Origin: Brachionus manjavacas
Taxonomy: Eukaryota > Rotifera > Eurotatoria > Ploima > Brachionidae
Direction of reading: 5' to 3'
DNA: 64,000 nt
Assembly: GCA_019054805.1 (NCBI GenBank)
Contig: JAHQIY010000008.1
Coordinates: 4,883,501 to 4,947,500 of the forward strand
Part shown: piece after piece, positions 50,733 to 60,159 of the stretch
Numbering within the stretch: the stretch's first letter is position 1
Layout of the letters: each line of letters opens with the position of its first letter
The notes under the pieces: model-generated
Database searches by the model: none
The model's input: the letters and a program-made list of their open reading frames with translations, nothing else
What the model was told of the DNA's origin: nothing
Translations under genes and position numbers: made by a program

Positions 50733-52423
50733 ATGAATTTATCAATACTTTTGGTTATTTTTGCCATGGTTCTAGACCTGGCAACTAATTCTCAACCCGA
50801 AATTTTAAATGTTGATCAAGAACGCATGCACAGAGAAAAGTTTTATTCAGCATTCGAAGCGTTTACGATCGAAGAAAGCCTCAAAAATCCCGATAAAAAG
50901 AAAAAAAAAACTCGGACGATTACATCGGCGACTGAATATCAAGCTTTAATTCTCAAAATCGAATCTGCACTAGAGAAAAAAACAAAGAAAACTCCTGAAG
51001 AATATTATTTTCTAAACCAATATGAAATTTTAGTTGTTGGCGATACTAAAAAAATAATAAAAAAAAGGAAAAACCAGGACGAACCGATAAGATTTCTCGT
51101 TCCTTGGGACCAAATTTTTGAAACGATTTATCGTATCCACGATCAAATCGGACACAAAGCACGTGATATTATGATAAAAAATTTAACGAAAATCACTTAA
51201 ACATAACAGTTGACATGATCGTAAGTAAGTTATGAAAAAATTTACCTGTAAAAATAAAAATGTGTCAATTAATTAATTAAATTTTAAGTTTTCATCAATA
51301 CATGTGAGCAATGTATTATGAATAAAAAAAGAAGCAAGACCACTGGTGTAGTTGTAAAGCCTATTCTCTCAAATAATTTTAATAGCCGTGCTCAAATGGA
51401 TTTAATTGATATGCAAACGTTACCGGACGGTGATTTCAAGTGGCTTTTAGTTTACCAAGATCATCTAACTAAATTCATCTTGTTACAAGCACTCAAAGCT
51501 AAATCGGCAATTGAAGTTGTAAATGCACTCTTCGACATTTTCACATTGATTGGTATTCCAATGATTTTGCAATCTGATAATGGTCGTGAATTTCGAAACC
51601 AAATAGTTGAAGCGTTAAAATCAATGTGGCCAGATATTAAATTTGTTCATGGCCGAGCTAGACATCCTCAGTCTCAAGGTAGCGTAGAAAGAGCCAACGC
51701 GGAAATAAAAAAAATGCTTGCTACTTGGATGCGAGAAAATAAATCGACCAAATGGTCGACTAGAATTAAATTTGTCCAACTAAAAAAAAATCATTCATTC
51801 CATTCAGGGATAAAATGTAGTCCCTATAAAGCTGTTTTTGGCGTTGAAACACCACTCGGCTTAAGTTCCACAAGTATACCTGCTGAAGAATGGGGCAAAT
51901 TGGATTCAGCTAAGCAGTTGTTCGATTTAGTTGGTTACGAGTACGACTCCTCCGAAATACTGGAAGATGAAGACGAAGGCCATGATGACATATTTGACCC
52001 GAATAGACCCGAAGAAGTAAGAAATATATCCCAGAAGCTTATATTGGAGACATTGTTGTTTTGCCCATACCAGAAGTTGATAAAGGTCTCACTGAAGCTC
52101 CGAATTTGGTCTGTCGAATAGTTGACATTGACTTTGATAAGTCAATATATGAATTAGCTTGTGAAACTGGAGTGCTTAATACTCTGTTTGCAAGAAACAG
52201 CTTTGACTCGGTAAAAGATTGTTCTATAGAGCTAAATTTAAAACTAGACAAAGCTTTAAGTGTGAGGCAAGCAGTAAATGAATTATCAATTGGTGGTGGT
52301 CAAGGCATGGTAAAGTGCAACTGTACTGGTCAATGTATGACAAATCGATGTGGTTGTAAAAAGTCGCAGTTGTTATGTAACTCAAGATGTCATGGAGGCA
52401 ATTCAAGCTGCAAAAACAAATAA
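50733..52423 (+). pseudogene. GINGER2/KRBA2-like integrase-transposase with frameshifts
   Basis: ORF 50733-51200 carries the N-terminus and the HH half of an HHCC zinc domain (YRIHDQIGHKARDIM). A one-base shift is needed near 51200, and a 68-nt GTAAGT..TAAG intron (51221-51288) leads to the CC half (CEQCIMNKK). Next comes a DDE integrase core: RAQMDLIDMQTLPDG, LQSDNGREFRNQ and PQSQGSVERANAEIK, with 36 residues between the second Asp and the Glu. A second shift near 52040 leads to frame 52061-52423, which ends in a Cys-rich CXC tail (KCNCTGQCMTNRCGCKKSQ). Catalytic residues are intact, but the two shifts make it non-functional as read. Confidence 0.85.
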
Positions 52424-52460
52424 GCTTTTTTTTTATTAGACTAATTAAAAAAATTACTAT

Positions 52461-52642
52461 AACTTAAAGAGATAAATATTTGTTTTTTTAAATTATGAAA
52501 ATCTACGTTTCGTTTCAGTAATTTACTAAACTAGTTTCAGTAAATTACTAAAACTTAAAGAGATGAATATTTGTTTTTTTATATAATGAAAATCTACGTT
52601 TCATTTCAGTAATTTACTAAAATAGTTTCAGTAAATTACTGA
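52461..52642 (+). repeat. Tandem duplication of a 91-bp subterminal unit in GINGER2
   Basis: 52461-52551 and 52552-52642 both start AACTTAAAGAGAT and include CTACGTTTC(G/A)TTTCAGTAATTT. Each contains two CAGTAA(A)TTTACTAA-type sites, so the duplication doubles potential transposase-binding motifs. Confidence 0.8.
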
Positions 52643-52989
52643 AAAAATTAAAAAATCAGTAAATAACTAAAATTTATTAATTTTTTTATGTTTTACATAT
52701 TTACTGATGGACCAGTAAATTTACAAATTTACGTGTTTTAAAAATTTACGGTAACAAATAGATTAAACTCACCATGACTCTTAAAAACACAAACAAATTC
52801 AAAATCATTTTTGCTCTGTTGAACACGTTTAAGTAATGCTGATAATGATGGTGATGATCTTTCAGACTAAGTACGAGACGTTATATTTGAATTTGTTAAA
52901 AGACTGTTTTTAGACCTAAAAATACTTAAAATTGAATCAGACTTGGTTTTATCAGTATTATCTAGTTTTATCGAACTTTGGTCAGATAA

Positions 52990-53259
52990 TTATCAGTTGT
53001 CTTGACTGTAGTCGATTTGTGTACCAATTTTATTTGATTCTTTTTCAAATGATGACTTTAATCCACTTGTTTTAGGGACGTTTTTTTCCATTCCAATATC
53101 GATATTTTCTTTTAAATCATCATCTATGTCATCTAGAGAATCATTTAATTCATCCGTTCTTTTTTTTTCAGCTTCTGAATGATCAGGTTCTTTATTGTTT
53201 CTTTTTTTATAAGTTCTTGTGGCCTTATAATGAATTGTTTGTTTTGTCCGTCTATTCAT
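52990..53259 (-). pseudogene. MULE transposase N-terminal exon/segment
   Basis: The 88-residue ORF starts MNRRTKQTIHYKATRTYKKR and is rich in Lys/Glu/Asp (DELNDSLDDIDDDLKENIDI). After a stop near 52985 the reading continues as SDQSSIKLDNTDKTKSDSIL and SPSLSALLKRVQQSKNDFEF to the GINGER2 border. It lies just inside the 3' inverted repeat of the MULE. Confidence 0.6.
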
Positions 53260-53642
53260 TTTATTAAATTTTTGAAAATAATTTTAAATTTCAAATTTTT
53301 ATTTTTTAATATGCCAATTGTATGTATGTTTTTTAGTATGTTTGTATGTTTTGAAAAATTTTGTGTATGCTGAAAAGATATGAATGTATGTTGAGAAGAT
53401 TTTCATTTATGTTAAAAAAACAAACCCTTTCAAAACTGGTTCCTGAACTTAAAACAAAGCCATCTAGAAAGAAGAGAGGCTCTTGGTTGGATAACAGGGA
53501 GCACAAGAAGAGGTCAAATGGCTATTGAAGGACAGCTTGTAAGAAATTGTGGAGCCAGGCATAATTTTTTTACAGATCAAATCGCCGGAAAAAGGAACAC
53601 ACTTGACGCGACAACTCGAAGTATAAGTGATACAAATTTTTT

Positions 53643-53705
53643 AACGCCCTGCTAAAACAACCATCGATCATTGTTAATGCTCGATGGCTGTTTTAGCAGG
53701 GCGTT
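53643..53705 (+). repeat. Strong hairpin in the retrotransposon 3' UTR
   Basis: 25-bp arms with one mismatch: AACGCCCTGCTAAAACA(A/G)CCATCGA and its complement, with a 13-base loop. It overlaps and follows the RT stop codon and precedes the trinucleotide tail by about 45 bp. It could be a 3' recognition structure for the element's RT or a small palindromic insertion. Confidence 0.8.
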
Positions 53706-53775
53706 TACATGCGCATCTGCTCGGGATTTAGGTCCCTATAGCATACCTTACTACTACTAATAATAATAATAACAA

Positions 53776-55270
53776 TTACGCATGTTTAAAACCCTTTCAT
53801 TTAAAAAAAGGGGGCCCGGTTTCTATCGGAGCTCAAGAAGGTTCTAGAAAAGAGAAGAGTGCTTCTTCGCGTAAAAAGAATAGGAACAATTCTTATTATT
53901 GTATTATTTTTTTTAAAAAACATCCTTGTTTGTCTCTCTTAAATTATTTAATTTCAATAAATAAATAAATTTACATTAATTCGATAGCTTTATTATCAAA
54001 ATCTCAGTTATTTCCTAAATTTGAACGAGAATCATTTCTTATAAAAATATTATCCAAAACAATTAGACCATTTGATGGATTGTAGCCTATAACTGCCTCT
54101 AAAAAATACTATGGTTTACCAAACAATGCATTCACTTCACTTATATAGTTCTTTGAGCCTTAAAATTAAAAGTGATCAAATCTATGTCTTGTGCAAAGAA
54201 GCAAAATTCTAAATAGAAAACTGATTCATTCTAAAACAAATTCTTTGATGCTTGATCTTTTTTGTAATAGTGATATTCAATCGATGATCTTTTTTAATTT
54301 TTCCAAATTTTTGAAAAAATTAATACAAACTCTTTTTCCTGAGAATTATTACTTTTTATGGGCTTTTTGGAAAAATTTCCTCTTAATTAGAAAATTAAGT
54401 TAAAACAAGTAAATTATATTTAATTGTCTTTCAAAGAAAATTTAGTAAAAAGGCATTTTGAAATTTCATACCAAACTTATAATAAACATAAAGAAAATAA
54501 TTTAATAACTTTTGTTATAAAATTCAAAAGCTTGTTCTGCATATGAAACAAAGTGAAACAATTTTTGCTTCTACTACTGCAGAAGCCTGCAAAATCTGTG
54601 CCAATTAATTGGGTCTTATTTTTATTACTTTTAAATAATAAAAGCATAATTTTCAATCTTTTAAATAATTTGCTAAGCTTTTACAGTAACATTCTTTGGG
54701 TCTAGTGGCTCATGAGAAGGTTTGTTCACACAAAAAGTATTCTATTATTAATTTTTTGTTTCAATATGGAATTGTTTTCTAGTACCATCTAAATTTTTTT
54801 AATGTTAACTATTAGAATAAGAATAATTTTTATTTTTTTCCAAGTTGTTACCAATATTTAACATTTTTTTTAAATAAAATTATCGAAAAGTCAAGAATAA
54901 ATTTTAATTTTTTTGAAACCAATATTTTATATTTTATTTTTTTTTGCCATGACATAATTATTAAAAATTCAAAATGCTAAATCATATAATTTTAAACTTG
55001 TAAAATTTTAAAATTATTTGTTTATCTGTACCAAGCTATCCTTCAGAAACTATAAACCATTAATTAGTTTTTTCTTGTAAATATCAAAAAAATAGACTAA
55101 ATTCTTTAAGAGTATATTTGTAATTTAATTAGAGTTACATTAATTAGAGGAAAATTAATTAATTTAAAAAATTAAATTTAAAAGGGACGAACTTAATAAA
55201 TTAAACTTAAATGAAATCCAGGAAATATTTGGATTTTTTAAATTCAAATTTCTTTATTTAACTCTAGCTA
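53776..55270. other. A/T-rich stretch without recognisable gene
   Basis: A short G/C-richer segment follows the tail (about 53800-53880), with a TTTCAATAAATAAATAAAT tail at about 53950, perhaps another truncated retroelement 3' end. The ORF at 54191-54403 has no recognisable domain. Confidence 0.45.
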
Positions 55271-55289
55271 CTTTTTTTTTTGTTTCTGT

Positions 55290-55680
55290 TCGGTCAGGGA
55301 TTTTCATCTTCTTTCAAGGTGTTATTTGAAGCTTCTTCAACAATTTTGAGACCATTTGCTGGCTTATATCAAATTTTTTGGCTGCTTGACGCTGACTGAT
55401 TATGTCTTTGTGATCAAAAGCCTTTTTTAGCTTATTGAGTTGTACTTTAGTCATTTTTTCGGTGTTTGACGAGATCCTTGTTTCTTTTCTGGTTAAAAAT
55501 ATTCACTTCGTTTTAAAATTCGGTAAACAGTACTCCTTTGAATTTTTTCTGCCATTAAATGCCTCACAGTGAATATCTTTCCAAGTGATCTATTTTCGTT
55601 AAAATCGCGTACACGCGAATTCTTAGTGCCTCTTCTTTAGATGAATTTATTTTGGTCATTTTTAATTCAGATTGAATAAT
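55290..55680 (-). pseudogene. mariner/Tc1-type transposase N-terminal remnant
   Basis: The minus strand reads FTVRHLMAEKIQRSTVYRIL, then (after a break) LNKLKKAFDHKDIISQRQAA and KKFDISQQMVSKLLKKLQ, the paired helix-turn-helix layout of mariner-like transposases. At least two frame changes; no catalytic domain seen. Confidence 0.65.
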
Positions 55681-56724
55681 TTTTTTATTTATCGTATTTA
55701 AAATTAAATTTACTTCAAGGATATGGAAAGAGATTTTAAAATTAAAAAAGCATTGCAAATGATACTTAAAGTTCGTCTCGATTTTTAGTTGCCACCCGTT
55801 AGAGTCAAAATGTTGCTTTAAATGATCACAATGTACAGATATTGCAGACTTCCGGAGGAGGTGAAGCAAAAGTTTATTCACTTTGGTTTATTTGCAAATT
55901 AAATTTTTGACCATTAGAACAAAAAAAAAGTTAAGAAAGATAAATCTTTTCATTTTATTTCTTTAAAATTTATATTTATTTTTATATTCAAATTTCATTT
56001 TTAAATTAAATTTTGAATAATAGATTTTTTAAAAAATTCAAAATAAACTTTTAAATTTATATTTTAAAATCGCTTTTATTTTTATTATTGATGAACTGAA
56101 AAATTTAAGTTTTAAATTACTTTATTTTTAAAATCAGACTTGTTTATAATTTTAATTTAAAGCATATTAAATTAAAATTAAGTTGTTTTCGGATTTATCA
56201 TTATTGAAAAAAGACTGCAATTGTTTAGCAGCTTTAAATTTGAAAATTAGTTTGAATAAATTTTTGAAACGTAATTGTTTTTATCAAATAAAGTTATAAT
56301 AAAATTCTTAATTTAGTATAATCATTTGCTATGGAGCTCCAATTTGCCTAGTTTTTTTGCCAAAATTTACAATACTACGTAAATATTTTTATCTGATTTT
56401 TACTTTCCAAAAAAATTACTAATCAAGAGTTTATGTTGGCTTATGGAAATTTGATACTGCAAAAAAATTAAAAGTTAACTCTAATTTAATAAAATCGACA
56501 TCTTATTAAATAAAACCGTTTTTTTTATAATAAAAAATTCAAAAAATAAAGACTTGCATCTAAAAAGAAAAATTGAAAACAATTTTATCAAAATACCTGT
56601 TAGTTAATTAAAGTCATTTCAAATTTTTTAATTTCTCTCTTTTGACACTTAGCCTATTTAAATATTTTATCTTTTTGCTTAAACTAAATTAAATCTTTGA
56701 AAAACTGTTCATTCTAAACAGAAA

Positions 56725-57063
56725 AATGCAAGACAATCATTTCCGAGGAGGTTATACTTGAAATCCAAATCGATGACACTCACAATGACGACCATAAAGA
56801 AATTTCTTACAAGCCAAAACTTGGAAAAGGCAAAATTTACTAGGAATTAAGTGAATTCGAGTCTTACGAGATTAAAGACAATTAAAAAAAAGTTGAAGAA
56901 GTCAAATAAAAATTAAAACAAATTTTTTTTGATAGCTTTTATAAAAAATGGATGCACAGTTTCGATGTATTATAAAGTCAATGATGAACAGAAAGGGATT
57001 GTTTATGTATCTGATGAAGAACATACTGGTCATGAACCAGTCGAAGTTAACCAAAAATTTTAG
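56725..57063 (+). pseudogene. Decayed coding fragment, possibly MULE-type N-terminus
   Basis: Pieces read TIISEEVILEIQIDDTHND, KEISYKPKLGKGKIY, ELSEFESYEIKDN, then after an A/T-rich gap FIKNGCTVSMYYKVNDEQKG and HTGHEPVEVNQKF. The last part resembles the FLYWCH/WRKY-like start of MULE transposases (..YY.......H.H). The identity of the first part is unknown. Several stops. Confidence 0.4.
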
Positions 57064-57101
57064 ATTTTTTGATTTTCTGATTTTTTTTATAAATTAAATT
57101 T

Positions 57102-57905
57102 TATTATTAGTAGTAGTAGTAGTTCTTGCTGCGACACCTAACATGTAGATTGTCTAAGCCCATCACCGCCAAATGGCCGTGTAGAGCTGTAGCAGCCGAT
57201 TCCATTGAACTTATCTAAAGCCATTTTAAAATTAGCGGTTGACTTGGATTTCACCACGTTTTCTGGCAACTTATTCCAATGCGGAACTACTCTGTTTGAG
57301 AAAAATACATGTCTGGCATTTACTGCAGCCGCAAAATCGTTTCTAATTTTAGCTGGGAAACTTTCTCTCTGGACTCTGATGCTATTTCCTCTTAACGCCC
57401 CGGCTGGTCCCTTGTTTTCTGATTTATTCACTAGATTCTTGACCAAGCTTACCTTTTCTATTCCATTCACTAGTTTGTACATTTCAATCAAGTTCCCTCT
57501 CACTCTTCTTTCACTCAGCTTTGTCAGTCCTAATTTTGTCAGCCTCTTTTCATACGGCATGCTTCTTACAGACAAAGTTATTTTTGTTGCCCTCTCTTGC
57601 ACCTTTTCCAACGCATTCACGTCCATTTTCATACTTGGATTCCAAACCTGCACTGCGTAATCTAGGTGGGGTCTCACCATGGATATATACAATCTTACCC
57701 ACAGTCTTTCCTCTCTACTTGTAAACGTTCGCTTTAGCATTCCAAGTACCCTACTCGCTTTCGCACAAGCACTTATCACTTGGCTGGTCTACTTTAAATC
57801 TGATGAAACCATCACTCCAAGATCCCTTTCACAATCTGTGGTCGCTAGTATAACATTCCTGTTGCTTTTTTGTGTATATTTATGCCTTTCATTTAGTCTG
57901 CCGAA
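57102..57905 (-). mobile_element. Non-LTR retrotransposon 3' end (CR1/jockey-like)
   Basis: The minus strand from about 57905 reads RLNERHKYTQKSNRN, DCERDLGVMVSSDLK, a stop, then an open frame 57779-57138: ISACAKASRVLGMLKRTF, LYISMVRPHLDYAVQVWNP, LEKVQERATKI, LFFS-like NARHVFFSNRVVPHWNKLP, ending RQSTC. A CTA/ATA trinucleotide tail follows at 57123-57102. The 213-residue frame is intact, so this insertion is the youngest-looking of the non-LTR copies. RT catalytic part absent (5' truncated). Confidence 0.88.
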
Positions 57906-57999
57906 ATGCAAATTTTTCAACGAAAATTTTTTTCTTTTTTTTTTGTTTACTTTCAATTCAAATGAGAAAAAAAATTAATTAATGCTTTACTCATAAGAA

Positions 58000-59390
58000 T
58001 ACCTTTTAAATTAAAAGAAAATCATCCAAATGACTATGAATTAATTTCTCTACCAAAAATCTCAGATTACCTATTCAAATTTTTGAATAAATTCAGTCCC
58101 ACTTTTGATAGTTATAATTGCATAATATTATCTCAGTGTGTGTATAATCATTTGGTTCAATGATGTATTAAAATATTTTAATTATACAATAATGAAATAA
58201 AAAAAAGTGTAGGTTTTTTTTTCGGAAATAACTATAAATATATCACTGTAAAATATAATTTAACTTGATTTTAAAATACTAAAAACCTCTCTCAGACTTT
58301 TAGCTTTGATTTCAGGCTCTATTTTGCTATGGGTAATTAAATTATTATTCGCACTTTTTCAAGTTTTAAAAAGTCATTTAAGACAAAACCCCTTGAGATG
58401 TATTTTCCTGAAATTAAGAGTAAAGCTTACATTTTTTTGCAAATTGAACTAATTTCAAGAAAAAAAAACAATTGTTACTTTGAAGTTATTCAAGTGGAAC
58501 TTTATAAATTGAGTATTTAAGAGTGTTAATTTTGAAAGCCGCCAAGTCACAAATCTGTGATTGCTAATTTATTAGATTTTTGATACTATTTTTTTTTAAT
58601 ACTGTATTTTTAAAAAAAGATAAAAATAAAGGTTAATTAAATAAAATCTAAGAAAAATAAACCGTGTAGTCAACTTGAAGGAATTCAAGCGGTCTAGATT
58701 AAGCGAGCATCTTTTAAGGGTCAAGTTTTAGCTCAGGCTGTAAAGTTTTTTCATCTTTATCATTAAGTTTTATCTAAAAAAATAAAAACAAGGTAGTAAA
58801 GCAATAAAACATTTTTGATTGAAACTATTGATTTTTTTATTGTAAAAAAATTTAATTAGATTTAAAATTTAAAATTTAGTCACGAGCCTAAAATAATTTG
58901 TTGTTTTGCATGACATTTTTATTTGAATCCGGAAAACTTGTACGCTTTCTAAAATTCCATTTGTCACTATTTTAAATTTGAAAATGATTTCTCGGGATTT
59001 CAAGACAAACAAATCGATTTTAGTTCCCACGCGTACCTCAAATTCCGATAGCTACTCGAAATATCCAAACAATTTCAAGTGTTTAGATTTAATAGTATTT
59101 TTCTTACCTATCACGTTTCAGAAGGTTCAAAATTTCCATTTGCCTAACCTGGCCAAAAAAATGGGTTTCTCCAAAGGCTTCTGATAACAAATATTTGAAA
59201 CTCTTTTTTTCTCTCAGTCGAACAGTTTTTAATTTCTCTAATTAAATATTTACCAAAAAATCTCATAAACTAATATTTGATAGAACATAAAATCACCTGC
59301 TAAGTCAAATCTTTCAAAGTTGCCTTAGTTACTAAATTTTATTTTATTTTTTAGATTTTCGGTTCCAGTAAATATAGAAAATGAATTTGA
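58000..59390. other. Intergenic stretch upstream of the death-domain gene
   Basis: A/T-rich, no recognisable coding or repeat element. The ORF at 58978-59184 lacks any known domain. A promoter for the downstream gene should lie here, but I see no clear TATA box. Confidence 0.45.
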
Positions 59391-59394
59391 GAAA

Positions 59395-60154
59395 ATGAAT
59401 TTTAGCTCGCATCAAATGCCCCCAGCTTTGATTGCGGTAAAGCGAAGTTTAGACCTGGACGATGAGTCGGGTACAAATAAAAATTTAAAAAAAATTTTTT
59501 TTAAAATTATTATAAAATTTAGATTCGTGTTGGCAAGCAAAAAGACCAAAGAGCGCTGATTCAATTGAGCTGTCCGAACTGAGTCTATGGAAGTTGGCGA
59601 ATAGACATGAAAATTTGCTGCAGTGGAAAAATTTAGCCACAGAATTGGGTCTTAAAAATTCCGAAATTCAAGAAATTGAGAGCAAATTTAAATTAAAAGA
59701 TGGCCTAGTCGAGTGTTTGTACCAAGTTCTGCTAAAGTGGAGGCTAAAAAGTCCAGACAAATGCTCAATTAAGTATTTAGAATCAAAGATGGATCTTGAC
59801 CAATTTGATGAGACTAAATGCGAAAATACAATGAGTGCTTATGAGAAATTGTTTCTTGAGAATGAAGCAAAACTAGAAAGCATCAAGTCAGATGAGAAAA
59901 TTTTATGGGATATATCGGACTATGTTTGTGCAGAATGGAAGTCGATAGGTCGATATTTGGGTCTGAAAGAGTCAGATATCTACGAAATAGAAATAAAGTA
60001 TTTGTATAGAGATGGTCTTAGGGAATGTTGTTACCAAGCTCTTTTGAAATGGTCGCATCAAACAAATGATCATCATTTGAAATTTTTATGTCTTAGCCTT
60101 ATTAAACAATCGTTTAATTTCTATGTTAAAAAATTAATTGAAATGTTTGTTTAG
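59395..60154 (+). CDS. Small protein with two tandem death domains
   Basis: Exon 1 59395-59470 and exon 2 59523-60154, with a 52-nt GT..AG intron, give a 235-residue frame. The start (MNFSSHQMPPALIAVKRS) is the first Met in frame; a five-codon upstream ORF at 59381-59398 overlaps it. Residues about 26-40 carry a basic stretch (QAKRPKSADS). Death domain 1 (about 45-115): LSLWKLANRHENLLQW, LATELGLKNSEIQEIE, LVECLYQVLLKW. Death domain 2 (about 145-215): LWDISDYVCAEWKSIGRYLG, LKESDIYEIE, LRECCYQALLKW. Death domains assemble by homotypic contacts in apoptosis or innate immune signalling. No caspase, kinase, TIR or membrane segment, so an adaptor or competitor role is inferred. An upstream non-coding or coding exon cannot be excluded. 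Confidence 0.85.
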
Positions 60155-60159
60155 TGTAT

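Larger units (their letters stand above)
50493..52756 (+). mobile_element. GINGER2-like (KRBA2-type integrase) DNA transposon
   Basis: Terminal inverted repeats of about 56 bp: the left begins TGTAACAGTAAAATT, the right (inverted) TGTTACCGTAAATTT, and both contain AAATTTACTGGTCCATCAGT. TGT..ACA ends and an integrase-type protein mark the GINGER group of cut-and-paste elements. Flanking 4-mers are TATA (50489-50492) and AATA (52757-52760), near but not identical. Subterminal CAGTAAATTACTGA-like motifs are dense on both sides, and a 91-bp unit is tandemly duplicated at the 3' side (52461-52642). Confidence 0.87.
49280..53427 (-). mobile_element. MULE (Mutator-like) transposon inside the retrotransposon, itself split by GINGER2
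   Basis: Target duplications TATCAAAAC (49271-49279) and TTTCAAAAC (53428-53436) are 9 bp with one mismatch. The ends are inverted repeats of 80 bp or more starting GGGT, with shared CATACATTCA(A/T)ATCTTTTCA(C/G)CATAC. A minus-strand transposase is present in pieces: start MNRRTKQTIHYKATRTYKKR (53259), acidic region, then (after the GINGER2 gap) a zinc-type segment (CIECKSS, CNCKKDKC), KHEGTVNGIKKT, and DDE parts (DSTYKLTKNGFPLIVLARTD; VMQDAWDASYNA, holding the first and probably second catalytic Asp). The C-terminal third is absent and stops occur, so it is inactive. Confidence 0.88.
48298..53775 (+). mobile_element. CR1/jockey-like non-LTR retrotransposon, 5'-truncated and split by a nested MULE
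   Basis: The first part, 48298-49279, encodes RT: NYRSDSLISVPCKVLESLI, VIYLDFTKAFDKVLH, SGVPQGSVLGPLLFVIYVND, and the active site LYADDTKL. It breaks off in the thumb region (LLERVQRKLSK) at the MULE insertion and resumes at about 53437 with VPELKTKPSRKKR to a stop near 53655. Both pieces carry stops and shifts. The 3' UTR has a strong hairpin (53643-53705) and ends in a TAC/TAA trinucleotide tail (53748-53774). The upstream ORF and 5' RT are missing, consistent with incomplete reverse transcription. Confidence 0.88.

Noticed and set aside
50733..52423. Reading the integrase as an LTR retrotransposon or endogenous retrovirus
   Set aside because: No LTRs, protease, RT or RNase H. The unit has DNA-transposon style inverted ends and a KRBA2-type CXC tail.
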